From contig UQGG01000058.1 in the NCBI GenBank assembly GCA_900540475.1, positions 1 to 41,524 on the forward strand: a stretch of 41,524 nucleotides of DNA, read 5' to 3'. The DNA is from an uncultured Robinsoniella sp. (lineage in GTDB: Bacteria > Bacillota > Clostridia > Lachnospirales > Lachnospiraceae). Position numbers and translations under genes: made by a program. Positions within the stretch are counted from its first letter, which is position 1. Every line of letters begins with the position of its first letter. Positions 1-6,677 of the stretch are shown here, piece after piece. The notes beneath the pieces are model-generated. The model searched no databases. It had not been told where the DNA came from and was given only the letters and a program-made list of their open reading frames with translations.

Positions 1-66
1 GGAAAGGTTAGAAAATACCAGTTCTGCGGCCAGCTGACGGAGTCCATACCAGTTTTCCACGCCCAT
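1..66 (-). CDS. Partial unrecognised reading frame running off the left edge
   Basis: On the minus strand an open frame starts at an ATG at 66 and reads MGVENWYGLRQLAAELVFSN before leaving the window. Two in-frame TAG stops lie just upstream, so if real it begins here or is a decayed remnant. The only purine-rich stretch, GGAAAG, abuts the ATG, which is poor spacing for a ribosome site. The composition looks protein-like, but I recognise no family. The rest of 67-334 shows no gene; it is AT-rich leader to the next gene. Confidence 0.2.
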   Translation of the reverse strand, partial: MGVENWYGLRQLAAELVFSNLS

Positions 67-334
67 CTTTCCGTACACTACCTACATCTACAAAGCGTCC
101 TTAATCAGCAAAACCCAAATATAATGTTTTTGAAATAGTACACAGTATAACTATAAGGAGTTTAACATACACACAAATAGGTTTCAACTATTTAAATCAA
201 TCAAATATAAGTATTTGTTATATACATATACCGGACTTATACTATATTTAAGATGATTAAAACCAAACCAATAAAATGTACTAGACAAAATCCATACGCA
301 AGCAGATTCACACATTAACTGGAGGAGAATAAAG

Positions 335-940
335 ATGGAATTAAAAGAATTTTTAGAATTTATGAAAAGTGGCAAAACGATTACCGGTGGTACGAAGATA
401 CATGCATACATGCATATGCTTTCTCAGGAAGCATTAAAGCTGACTGCAGAGTTAAACGGCTCTTATCATACCCCGGATGAAATCAGAGATATTATGGGAC
501 AATTAACCGGGAGACCGGTGGACGAATCTTTCAACCTGTTTCCGCCTTTCTACACCGATTGCGGCAAGAATCTAACATTTGGAAAACAGGTATTTTTGAA
601 TTCCGGCTGTAAATTCCAGGATCAGGGCGGAATCTTCATTGGAGATGGTTCCCTGATCGGTCATAATGTAGTCCTTGCAACCTTGAATCACAGTCTGGAC
701 CCTGCACATAGGGGTGACTTAATCCCGGCGCCAATTAATATTGGTAAAAATGTCTGGATCGGATCAAATGCAACGGTTCTTGCTGGCGTTTCTATTGGAG
801 ATGGTGCCGTAATTGCAGCCGGAGCAGTTGTCACAAAAGATGTCCCCGGCAAAACAATTGCGGGCGGGGTACCTGCCAGAGTTATAAAAACAATTGTATG
901 TGAGAAAGATACTGACGATTTTGCCACCGAGAATTCCTGA
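335..940 (+). CDS. Sugar O-acetyltransferase (maltose acetyltransferase/NodL-like, hexapeptide repeat)
   Basis: A 201-residue protein of the left-handed beta-helix (LbH) acetyltransferase family, predicted to move acetyl from acetyl-CoA to a sugar hydroxyl in the cytoplasm. The N-terminal quarter resembles the Mac cap. The rest has hexapeptide-repeat turns (IGDGSLIGHNV, IGKNVWIGSNATVLAGVSIGDGAVIAAGAVVTKDVP) and the conserved end GGVPARVI. The TLNHSLDP segment supplies the usual catalytic histidine. Family length is about 185-205, so it is full length. The start is fixed by GGAGGAG 8 bases upstream. A small hairpin (926-933 with 947-954) spans the stop codon without a T-run. The acceptor sugar cannot be told from the sequence. 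Confidence 0.9.
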   Translation: MELKEFLEFMKSGKTITGGTKIHAYMHMLSQEALKLTAELNGSYHTPDEIRDIMGQLTGRPVDESFNLFPPFYTDCGKNLTFGKQVFLNSGCKFQDQGGIFIGDGSLIGHNVVLATLNHSLDPAHRGDLIPAPINIGKNVWIGSNATVLAGVSIGDGAVIAAGAVVTKDVPGKTIAGGVPARVIKTIVCEKDTDDFATENS

Positions 941-1076
941 TGCATTTTCTCGGTTCAGTGCCTGCTTAGTATCCCATGGGAGCCGCCGCATCCTGCGCCA
1001 GCATTAAACCTGGAATTATTCAGGATTACAGTGCAGTAGTATGGTGCAATAATACTTTATTAAATATATGGCAAAT

Positions 1077-1122
1077 AAAACCCTTCGTATTGTGAAGAGA
1101 ACTCACGATTCGGAGGGTTTTT
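1077..1122 (+). terminator. Intrinsic terminator
   Basis: AAAACCCTTCG (1077-1087) pairs with CGGAGGGTTTT (1111-1121), with one G-T wobble, and is followed by a T-run. The left flank is A-rich, so it could also work on the other strand. It separates the acetyltransferase from the promoter at 1154-1233. Confidence 0.8.
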
Positions 1123-1153
1123 CATTGTACAGTATTTCAAACTGATAAATACA

Positions 1154-1233
1154 GTTAAGGAATCCTACACAATCCGTTTAGAAATTGTTTATCTTTTTGT
1201 TAGCGGTAATTTATCACCTTGGGTTACAGTATA
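1154..1233 (+). promoter_or_regulatory. Response-regulator-type promoter, copy A
   Basis: Bases 1176-1233 align without gaps to 5823-5880: 46 of 58 positions are identical. The left half is built of units in an 11-bp phase: GTTAAGGAATC at 1154, GTTTAGAAATT at 1176, GTTTATCTTTT at 1187, then TGTTAGCG at 1198. Such phasing is typical of OmpR/PhoB-family direct-repeat boxes. The right end GGGTTACAGTATA is fully conserved and probably holds the -10 region; no good -35 sits at 17 bp, which fits an activated promoter. It lies 80 bases before the lipoprotein start. The cognate regulator is not in the window. Confidence 0.65.
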
Positions 1234-1312
1234 AGAGCTTGGATTACAATTACTTTCTGAGACTTGTGCTTTTCATCAGTTTCAGTAAAAGGAAGAAAGG
1301 AATGACAAGATC

Positions 1313-2515
1313 ATGAAAAAAAGAGTAATAATGATATTTATAATGTCCTTAGTACTGCAAAGCACTATTTCCGGATGCGGACAGAATGAAGCTGCACCGG
1401 CAAATACTGAAGAAGTGAAAGGGAATGAGGCTGGAAACTCAAAGAGCGATTCAGGGCAAAATACCGACCATAATGCAGGGCAAACTGATCAAAATGCAGG
1501 GCAAACATCCGATCAAACATCTGATCAAATCTCAGGTGAAATTTCAAAGATAAACAAAATTTCTCCAGATACCGGTATTACAAAACTGGAGGTAGACTTA
1601 TCGGCTGTTCGCTATGAAGGAGATTACGGTTTTGACAGTTTTCTGGAACAGGGAGGTGCATCCTCTGACGAAGAAGTTGTGGAGTATGTCAGCAGCCGGC
1701 TGGCTTCTAACCTTCCTGAGCTTCTCTTTGGCGGGAATCCTTTCGGATGCAGTACTTTATCTGTGAAAAGCACTGGGGACGGATATCTTTTCGGAAGAAA
1801 TTTTGACTGGAATGCCTGTAATGCGCTGATTATCAGTTCCACGCCCGATGAGGGGTATGCGTCAGTATCAACCGTTAACATGGACTTTATACAAGCAGGG
1901 GGACTGAATATTTCGATCCTGCCGGATGAAGTACAGGCAATTATTGGTTTGTATGCTCCCCTGGACGGTATGAATGAAGAGGGACTTGCGGTATCTGTGA
2001 ACATGATTGAGGATACGGATACCATTGAACAAAATACCGATAAACCGGATCTTACAACGACAACTGCCATTCGCCTGCTTCTGGACCAGGCAGCAAATGT
2101 TGAGGAAGCACTGGACCTGCTAAGCCGGTACGACCTGCATGCATCTATGGATATGATGATACATCTGGCGATTGCAGATGCAGAAGGAAACAGCGTTGCA
2201 GTGGAGTATGTAAACAATGAGATGGTGGTTACCGATACTCCTGTCGTTACCAACTTCTATCTGGCTGAGGGTGAAAAATACGGCATTGGGACTGCTCAAT
2301 CCCATACCCGATACGACCTGCTTCAGCAGGCACTTACAAATAAGCAGATCATGACAGAAGCAGAGGTGAGGGATGCACTGGACAGCGTCAGCAAAGACAA
2401 TTTTGGAGAGTTTGAATCCACAGAATGGAGTATCGTAATGAATCAAAATACGAAAGAAATGACTTATTACCACAGGGAAAATTATGATTATGGGTATTCC
2501 ATTACAGTCCGATAG
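1313..2515 (+). CDS. Lipoprotein Ntn-type amidase (C45 / linear amide C-N hydrolase-like)
   Basis: A 400-residue predicted lipoprotein. Residues 1-22 form a lipoprotein signal with lipobox TISGC (lipidated Cys22). Residues about 25-80 are a low-complexity Q/N/S/T linker with internal repeats. The remainder looks like an N-terminal-nucleophile hydrolase of the choloylglycine hydrolase / acyl-transferase (C45) superfamily: NPFGCST with candidate nucleophile Cys146, then GYLFGRNFDWN, and later GMNEEGLAVSVN. Members split linear amide bonds such as N-acyl amino acids, bile salts or beta-lactam side chains. Maturation would need cleavage before Cys146. The lipid anchor puts it outside the membrane. 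It is followed at 13 bases by an adenylate-forming enzyme, so the two are probably one operon. The substrate is unknown. Confidence 0.8.
   Translation: MKKRVIMIFIMSLVLQSTISGCGQNEAAPANTEEVKGNEAGNSKSDSGQNTDHNAGQTDQNAGQTSDQTSDQISGEISKINKISPDTGITKLEVDLSAVRYEGDYGFDSFLEQGGASSDEEVVEYVSSRLASNLPELLFGGNPFGCSTLSVKSTGDGYLFGRNFDWNACNALIISSTPDEGYASVSTVNMDFIQAGGLNISILPDEVQAIIGLYAPLDGMNEEGLAVSVNMIEDTDTIEQNTDKPDLTTTTAIRLLLDQAANVEEALDLLSRYDLHASMDMMIHLAIADAEGNSVAVEYVNNEMVVTDTPVVTNFYLAEGEKYGIGTAQSHTRYDLLQQALTNKQIMTEAEVRDALDSVSKDNFGEFESTEWSIVMNQNTKEMTYYHRENYDYGYSITVR
1472..1528 (+). repeat. Tandem repeats coding for the lipoprotein linker
   Basis: AATGCAGGGCAAAC occurs at 1472 and 1493 (21-bp period, seven codons, NAGQTDQ/NAGQTSD), followed by two 12-bp units ACATCYGATCAA at 1505-1528 (TSDQ twice). 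Both periods are multiples of three, so copy changes would alter linker length without a frameshift. Confidence 0.7.
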
Positions 2516-2528
2516 AAAGGAGAAACAG

Positions 2529-3890
2529 ATGAATTATGTTAAAACACTGCTTGGACTATACCGTTTAAAAAAGCAGGCAAAACTTAATCCAAAACAAATG
2601 CGCTCCCTGCAGGAAAAAAAACTGAGGCAGATGCTGCATTATGTCTGGGATCATTCCGTTTATTATAAAAGGACTTTTGAAGCTGCTGGCATTACAGAAG
2701 CACAGCTGGATGAACTACCCCTTTCCTGCTTCCCAACTATTGACAAGAAAGTATTCCTGGAACACTTTGATGAATTGGTGCTTCCGCCGGATTTGCGCCA
2801 GCGGGGGCTTCGTGAATTTGATGCCGCCGAATCTGCAAAAGAAAAATTATACAAAGGAAAATACCACGTAGTGCATTCTTCCGGAAGCACAGGCAGACCC
2901 GGATACTTTGTCTATGATGAGCAGGCATGGAGCACGATGCTCCTTGGAATCATACGTGCGGCTCTCTGGAATATGTCCATGTCTCAGATACTTTCTCTGC
3001 TGGCAAAACGGCCCAGGATCGTCTATATTGCTGCCACAGACGGCCGTTACGGCGGAGCAATGGCTGTAGGAGATGGGATAGACGGAGTGGGCGCCAGCCA
3101 GATGTATCTGGATATCAAAACGCCCCTTAATGAGTGGAACCGGCAAATAAAAGAATTTAAACCAAATATCATTATAGGATACCCGTCTGCAATTAAGATT
3201 CTGGCAGAGCTTGTGGAAAAAGGAAGTGCAGATGTGGATGCGGTGCGGGTGATTTCCTGTGGAGAACCCCTTGGAGCCAGCCTTAGAAAGTATCTGGAAG
3301 AGATATTCCAAACAAAAGTGGTCAACTTCTATGGTTCCAGTGAATCCCTTGCCCTTGGGGTAGAAATGAATCAGAAGGAAGGAATGCTGCTGTTTGATGA
3401 TCTGAATTATATTGAGGTAGAAAGCGGCGTGATGTATCTGACCTGCCTTTATAATTTTGCCCAGCCTTTGATCCGTTACCGCCTCTCTGACAGTCTGACA
3501 CTCAAAACGCCAGAGGAGAACAGTCATTGCCCCTTTACCAGGGCTATGGGACTGCTGGGACGAAACGAAGATATTCTGTGGTTTGAAAATGGATGCGGGA
3601 AAAAAGAATTCCTGCACCCCCTTGCTATAGAAGGATTCTGCATCGAAGGTCTGAAGGATTACCAATTTTGCCAAATAGGCAGAGATGCCTTTGAAATGAA
3701 AGCAGAAGTATCCGCCCATGCATCCAAAGATACTATTCGCACGGAAATGTTAACACAGATGAAAAAAATCTTATCCGAAAAACATCTGGATTACGTACAG
3801 TTCTACGTCGTTTTTGTAGATGAAATCCTTCCTGATCCTGTGACAGGTAAAAAATCTCTGATTCTTCAGAAAGGAAATGCCATCGCTTGA
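2529..3890 (+). CDS. Phenylacetate-CoA ligase / CapK-family adenylate-forming enzyme
   Basis: A 453-residue protein of the ANL (adenylate-forming) superfamily, PaaK/CapK branch, which activates a carboxylic acid as acyl-AMP, often passing it to CoA. The ATP-binding loop is VHSSGSTGRPGYFVYD. GYPSAIK, ISCGEPLG and NFYGSSESLALG (the adenine/acid-binding region) follow, then LIRYRLSD and LLGRNEDILWFENG. The C-terminal small domain ends at GKKSLILQK, a plausible catalytic lysine region. The start at 2529 is chosen because AAAGGAG lies just upstream; an in-frame ATG at 2484 overlaps the previous gene and lacks a ribosome site. Downstream it converges on the HxlR gene with one base between stop codons and no visible terminator. 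It may activate the acid released by the upstream amidase; that is inference. Confidence 0.85.
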   Translation: MNYVKTLLGLYRLKKQAKLNPKQMRSLQEKKLRQMLHYVWDHSVYYKRTFEAAGITEAQLDELPLSCFPTIDKKVFLEHFDELVLPPDLRQRGLREFDAAESAKEKLYKGKYHVVHSSGSTGRPGYFVYDEQAWSTMLLGIIRAALWNMSMSQILSLLAKRPRIVYIAATDGRYGGAMAVGDGIDGVGASQMYLDIKTPLNEWNRQIKEFKPNIIIGYPSAIKILAELVEKGSADVDAVRVISCGEPLGASLRKYLEEIFQTKVVNFYGSSESLALGVEMNQKEGMLLFDDLNYIEVESGVMYLTCLYNFAQPLIRYRLSDSLTLKTPEENSHCPFTRAMGLLGRNEDILWFENGCGKKEFLHPLAIEGFCIEGLKDYQFCQIGRDAFEMKAEVSAHASKDTIRTEMLTQMKKILSEKHLDYVQFYVVFVDEILPDPVTGKKSLILQKGNAIA

Positions 3891-3891
3891 C

Positions 3892-4218
3892 TCAGGATTC
3901 AATGTGCTGATGTCCCCATTCACATATGGTATTTAAGATCGGCATCAGCGACAACCCTTTTTCTGTCAGAGAATATTCCACTTTAGGAGGAACCTGTGGA
4001 TATTCATGTCTGGAGACTAAGCCGTCTGTCTCCAGTTCTTTAAGCTTGTTTGATAACATTTTGTGCGTCACTGTTTCCAGCGCTTTTTTTATCTCACTGT
4101 ATCGCATGACTTCGCATTTCCACAGCCAGAAAAGTATATGCATTTTCCATTTCCCGTCTATCAGGGAAATCGCATAGGCAAAGGGTTTAATATCAATTTC
4201 TTCATGGGGTATTTTCAT
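3892..4218 (-). CDS. HxlR-family winged-helix regulator
   Basis: A 108-residue HxlR protein, usual length for the family. It shows the characteristic IDGKWKMHILFWLW opening helix, MRYSEIKKAL, THKMLSNKLKELETDGLVSRHEYPQVPPKVEYSLTEKG. HxlR proteins are small dimeric regulators that often answer thiol-reactive or electrophilic stress and control a divergent reductase. That is the arrangement here, with a flavodoxin-like reductase starting 106 bases away on the other strand. The AAGGAG ribosome site precedes the ATG. No conserved cysteine is evident near the N-terminus, so the sensing mode is unclear. Confidence 0.92.
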   Translation of the reverse strand: MKIPHEEIDIKPFAYAISLIDGKWKMHILFWLWKCEVMRYSEIKKALETVTHKMLSNKLKELETDGLVSRHEYPQVPPKVEYSLTEKGLSLMPILNTICEWGHQHIES

Positions 4219-4234
4219 TCTGACTCTCCTTTTA

Positions 4235-4290
4235 GATAGTATCTATCAAAATAGTGCGTTCTTGTATATTAGATAGACTAATTGTATAAT
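4235..4290 (+). promoter_or_regulatory. Promoter and candidate HxlR operator of the flavodoxin gene
   Basis: A good promoter reads TTGTAT (4262-4267), 17-bp spacer, TATAAT (4285-4290). A perfect inverted repeat GATAG-TAT-CTATC sits at 4235-4247, and a related half site TAGATAGACTA lies within the spacer (4270-4280). This is a natural place for HxlR to bind and repress both directions. Confidence 0.6.
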
Positions 4291-4323
4291 GGCGGCATAA
4301 AGATGTCAATGGAGGTTTTAAAT

Positions 4324-4962
4324 ATGAAAGTACTGATGTTAAATGGAAGTTCAAATCCAAAAGGCTGTACTTATACAGCTTTAACAGAGATTGGAAAAAT
4401 ACTGAACCAGGAAGGAATTGATTATGAAATTTTCCAGATTGGGGCAAAACCAATCAGAGATTGTATTGCCTGCAACACATGCAGCGGAGAGGGATGCATT
4501 TTTGATGGTGATACTGTAAATCAATTTTTGCGAAAAGCAAATGATGCAGATGGTTTCATCTTTGGGTCCCCGGTTTATTTTGCACATCCAAGCGGAAGAC
4601 TGCTATCATTTTTGGACAGAGCTTTTTACAGTAATGGCAAAAATGAATTATATCAGTCTTTTCAGTTTAAACCGGGAGCAGCTATTGTATCAGCGCGAAG
4701 AGGAGGCACCACTGCTTCTTTAGATGCCATCAATAAATATTTTGGTATCGCACAGATGCCAACCGTTGGTTCTACCTACTGGAATATGGTACATGGACAG
4801 ACGCCGGAGGACGTCAGGAAAGATGAAGAAGGGCTGCAGACGATGCGCAATGTTGGAAGAAATATGGCGTGGATGTTAAAGTGTTTTGCATCTGGAAAAC
4901 AAAACGGAATTGCTTTGCCTCAGACCGAAACAACTTATGCCACCAATTTTATCCGGGAGTAA
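4324..4962 (+). CDS. Flavodoxin-like NAD(P)H/FMN-dependent oxidoreductase
   Basis: A 212-residue protein of the NADPH-dependent FMN reductase / iron-sulfur flavoprotein group. KVLMLNGSSNPKGCTYTAL is the FMN phosphate loop. The segment RDCIACNTCSGEGC holds four cysteines in the place where iron-sulfur flavoproteins bind a cluster, and FIFGSPVYFAHPSGRLLSFLDRAF is the second FMN contact. The start at 4324 has GGAGG 8 bases upstream; an in-frame ATG at 4282 overlaps the -10 element and is rejected. It is divergent from the HxlR regulator and is followed by a second, distantly related flavodoxin, suggesting a reductive detoxification pair. The electron acceptor is unknown. Confidence 0.88.
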   Translation: MKVLMLNGSSNPKGCTYTALTEIGKILNQEGIDYEIFQIGAKPIRDCIACNTCSGEGCIFDGDTVNQFLRKANDADGFIFGSPVYFAHPSGRLLSFLDRAFYSNGKNELYQSFQFKPGAAIVSARRGGTTASLDAINKYFGIAQMPTVGSTYWNMVHGQTPEDVRKDEEGLQTMRNVGRNMAWMLKCFASGKQNGIALPQTETTYATNFIRE

Positions 4963-4982
4963 AGTCCGGAAATATGAAAGAC

Positions 4983-5092
4983 TTCATAGCAAAAGATTCA
5001 TATAAATAGATTCATAGCAAAGGTTCATAACAAATGATTCATAGCAAAGGGTTCATAGCAAAGGTTCATAACAAAGGATTCATTTCAAAGGA
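4983..5092 (+). repeat. Minisatellite, eight ~14-bp units ending in a ribosome site
   Basis: Eight head-to-tail copies of TTCATAGCAAAGGN (13-14 bp) start at 4983, 4997, 5011, 5024, 5038, 5052, 5065 and 5079. Most units contain AAAGG. The last one, TTCATTTCAAAGGAGG, supplies the Shine-Dalgarno of the gene at 5100. The tract fills nearly the whole gap between the two flavodoxin genes. Confidence 0.9.
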
Positions 5093-5099
5093 GGTATAT

Positions 5100-5687
5100 A
5101 TGAAGCATATATTGGTAGTGGTTGGCGGAGGCAGGGCAAAGGGAAATACCATGCAGCTGGCGGATGCTTTTATACATGGTGCAGAAGACGCAGGACATCA
5201 GGTGGAAAAAATATCGTTACTTCAATATGAGGTAAAAGGATGTCTGGGATGCAATGCATGCCGATATGGAAAACCATGTATACAAAAGGATCGTTTTCAT
5301 GAACTGGTTCCTAAGATTAAGAAGGCAGATTGTATTATATTTGCATCACCCCTGTATTTTTGGACGATTTCATCAAAGCTAAAAGCGTTTATTGAACGGT
5401 TTTATTGTTTAGCACAAGAAGATGAGAATCCGCCATTTGGAAGATATGAGAAATATCCGGTAAAAGACAGTGCATTATTAATGACATCTGCTGATGATTT
5501 TTTCTGGACATTTGAGCAGGCATCTTCCTATTATAAGTTTGCTGTCGTGAACTATATGGGCTTTCATGATAAGGGCATGCTGCTTACAGGAGGATGTGGC
5601 GATACAAATGGCAAACCAGGAATAGGGGAAACAAATCATTTAAGAAAAGCTTTTGAATTTGGTAAATTGATATATCAGGAAACTTAA
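5100..5687 (+). CDS. Second flavodoxin-like NAD(P)H-dependent oxidoreductase
   Basis: A 195-residue flavodoxin-fold protein. HILVVVGGGRAKGNTMQLADAF is the phosphate loop. KGCLGCNACRYGKPCIQKD carries four cysteines in the iron-sulfur flavoprotein position, and IIFASPLYFWTISSKLKAFIERFY is the FMN re-face segment. TGGCGDTNG follows near the C-terminus. It differs clearly from its upstream neighbour, so it is a paralogue rather than a recent copy. The start at 5100 uses the AAAGGAGG from the last minisatellite unit; an in-frame ATG at 5034 would read through the repeat and is rejected. An intrinsic terminator follows at 5700, closing the HxlR-controlled unit. Confidence 0.88.
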   Translation: MKHILVVVGGGRAKGNTMQLADAFIHGAEDAGHQVEKISLLQYEVKGCLGCNACRYGKPCIQKDRFHELVPKIKKADCIIFASPLYFWTISSKLKAFIERFYCLAQEDENPPFGRYEKYPVKDSALLMTSADDFFWTFEQASSYYKFAVVNYMGFHDKGMLLTGGCGDTNGKPGIGETNHLRKAFEFGKLIYQET

Positions 5688-5699
5688 TATCTGACTTTT

Positions 5700-5727
5700 A
5701 AAAACACGGTGATGATGCCGTGTTTTT
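5700..5727 (+). terminator. Intrinsic terminator
   Basis: AAAAACACGG (5700-5709), an 8-base loop, and CCGTGTTTTT (5718-5727) make a perfect 10-bp stem running into a T-rich tract, directly after the second flavodoxin gene. Confidence 0.9.
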
Positions 5728-5800
5728 ATTTTCGTAAAATATCAGTACCATTTCAGTACAATGCAAGGCAGCTTTTAATGAACCTGCTGCTATAAATTCA

Positions 5801-5880
5801 GTTTAGAAATATTCACGAATTAGTTTAGAAATCGTTTATTTATTTGTTAGCGCCATGTTATTTGCAGGGGTTACAGTATA
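5801..5880 (+). promoter_or_regulatory. Response-regulator-type promoter, copy B
   Basis: This is the homologue of the element at 1154-1233. GTTTAGAAAT occurs at 5801 and again at 5823, exactly 22 bp (two helical turns) apart, and is followed by GTTTATTTATT at 5834 and TGTTAGCG at 5845. The end GGGGTTACAGTATA (5867-5880) matches copy A. The ABC transporter start is only 25 bases further on. Spacing of all shared blocks is identical in both copies, which argues for function rather than chance. Confidence 0.65.
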
Positions 5881-5904
5881 GGCATATCAAAAAAGGAGTA
5901 TAAA

Positions 5905-6666
5905 ATGAGAAACGCAATCTTACATGGAAAAAAAATTAGTAAAGTTTATGTCAATGGGCAAGGGAAAAACACGGTACTAAATAAAATTGATGTGAACATT
6001 TACAAAGAGGATTTTACGATTATTATGGGGACTTCAGGATCGGGAAAATCTACACTTTTGTATACTTTAAGCGGTATGGATCTTCCCACCAGCGGAGACG
6101 TGGAGTATAAAGGAAAGAACTTATGCCGTATATCTGAAAAAGAAATGGCGAGGATCAGAGCGAGAGAATTTGGATTTGTATTTCAGCAGTCACATCTGGT
6201 TAGCAATCTGACTCTTTTAGAAAATGTGTTGGTGGCTGGATACATAAGCCACAGAGAAAATGAATCTGAGATTCGGAAACGGGCAGAAACACTGTTGCAG
6301 GATATGGGGATTTGGGAAGCAAAGGACCGGCTGCCATCGGAGACTTCTGGCGGTGAAACGCAACGGGCTGCCATCGCCAGGGCAGTCATCCGTTCACCTG
6401 ATCTTATTTGGTGTGATGAACCCACAGGTGCATTGAATAAATCCAATACTGAGGATATTCTAAACCTTTTAAGTGATATAAATAAAAAAGGGCAGAGCAT
6501 CCTGATGGTAACTCATGATCTGCGGGCAGCCATCCGTGGCAACCGCATTTTATATCTGGAGGACGGAAAAATCATAGATGAGCTGATTCTCACTCCTTAC
6601 CGGGAAGCGGAAGAAAAGCAAAGAGAACGAAGGATCAGCAAATGGCTGTCTGAGTTGCAATGGTAG
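5905..6666 (+). CDS. ABC transporter ATP-binding protein (MacB/LolD/BceA type)
   Basis: A 253-residue ATPase with all core motifs: Walker A GTSGSGKST (about residues 42-50), Q-loop FVFQQSHL, signature SGGETQRAAIARA, Walker B LIWCDEPTGAL and H-loop VTHD. The signature and the GMDLPTSGDVEYKGKNL insertion are typical of the subfamily that drives FtsX-type (ABC3) permeases such as LolCDE, MacB and BceAB. Its stop overlaps the ribosome site of the permease gene, so translation is probably coupled. It follows promoter copy B at 25 bases, and its ribosome site is AAAAAGGAG. A role in export or sensing of an envelope-active compound is likely from the family; the substrate is unknown. Confidence 0.93.
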   Translation: MRNAILHGKKISKVYVNGQGKNTVLNKIDVNIYKEDFTIIMGTSGSGKSTLLYTLSGMDLPTSGDVEYKGKNLCRISEKEMARIRAREFGFVFQQSHLVSNLTLLENVLVAGYISHRENESEIRKRAETLLQDMGIWEAKDRLPSETSGGETQRAAIARAVIRSPDLIWCDEPTGALNKSNTEDILNLLSDINKKGQSILMVTHDLRAAIRGNRILYLEDGKIIDELILTPYREAEEKQRERRISKWLSELQW

Positions 6667-6677
6667 GAGGCATAAAA

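Noticed and set aside
1624..2253. 209-residue open frame on the minus strand
   Set aside because: Antisense to the amidase gene; serine-rich low-complexity translation without motifs.
2847..3719. 290-residue open frame on the minus strand
   Set aside because: It lies wholly inside the CapK-like gene on the other strand, has no family motifs and no ribosome site.
4983..5092. Possible CRISPR array
   Set aside because: Units are 13-14 bp with no unique spacers, so this is a minisatellite.
5823..5880. MerR-type promoter reading of GGGTTACAGTATA
   Set aside because: No dyad across the block; the conserved 11-bp phased direct repeats fit a response regulator better.
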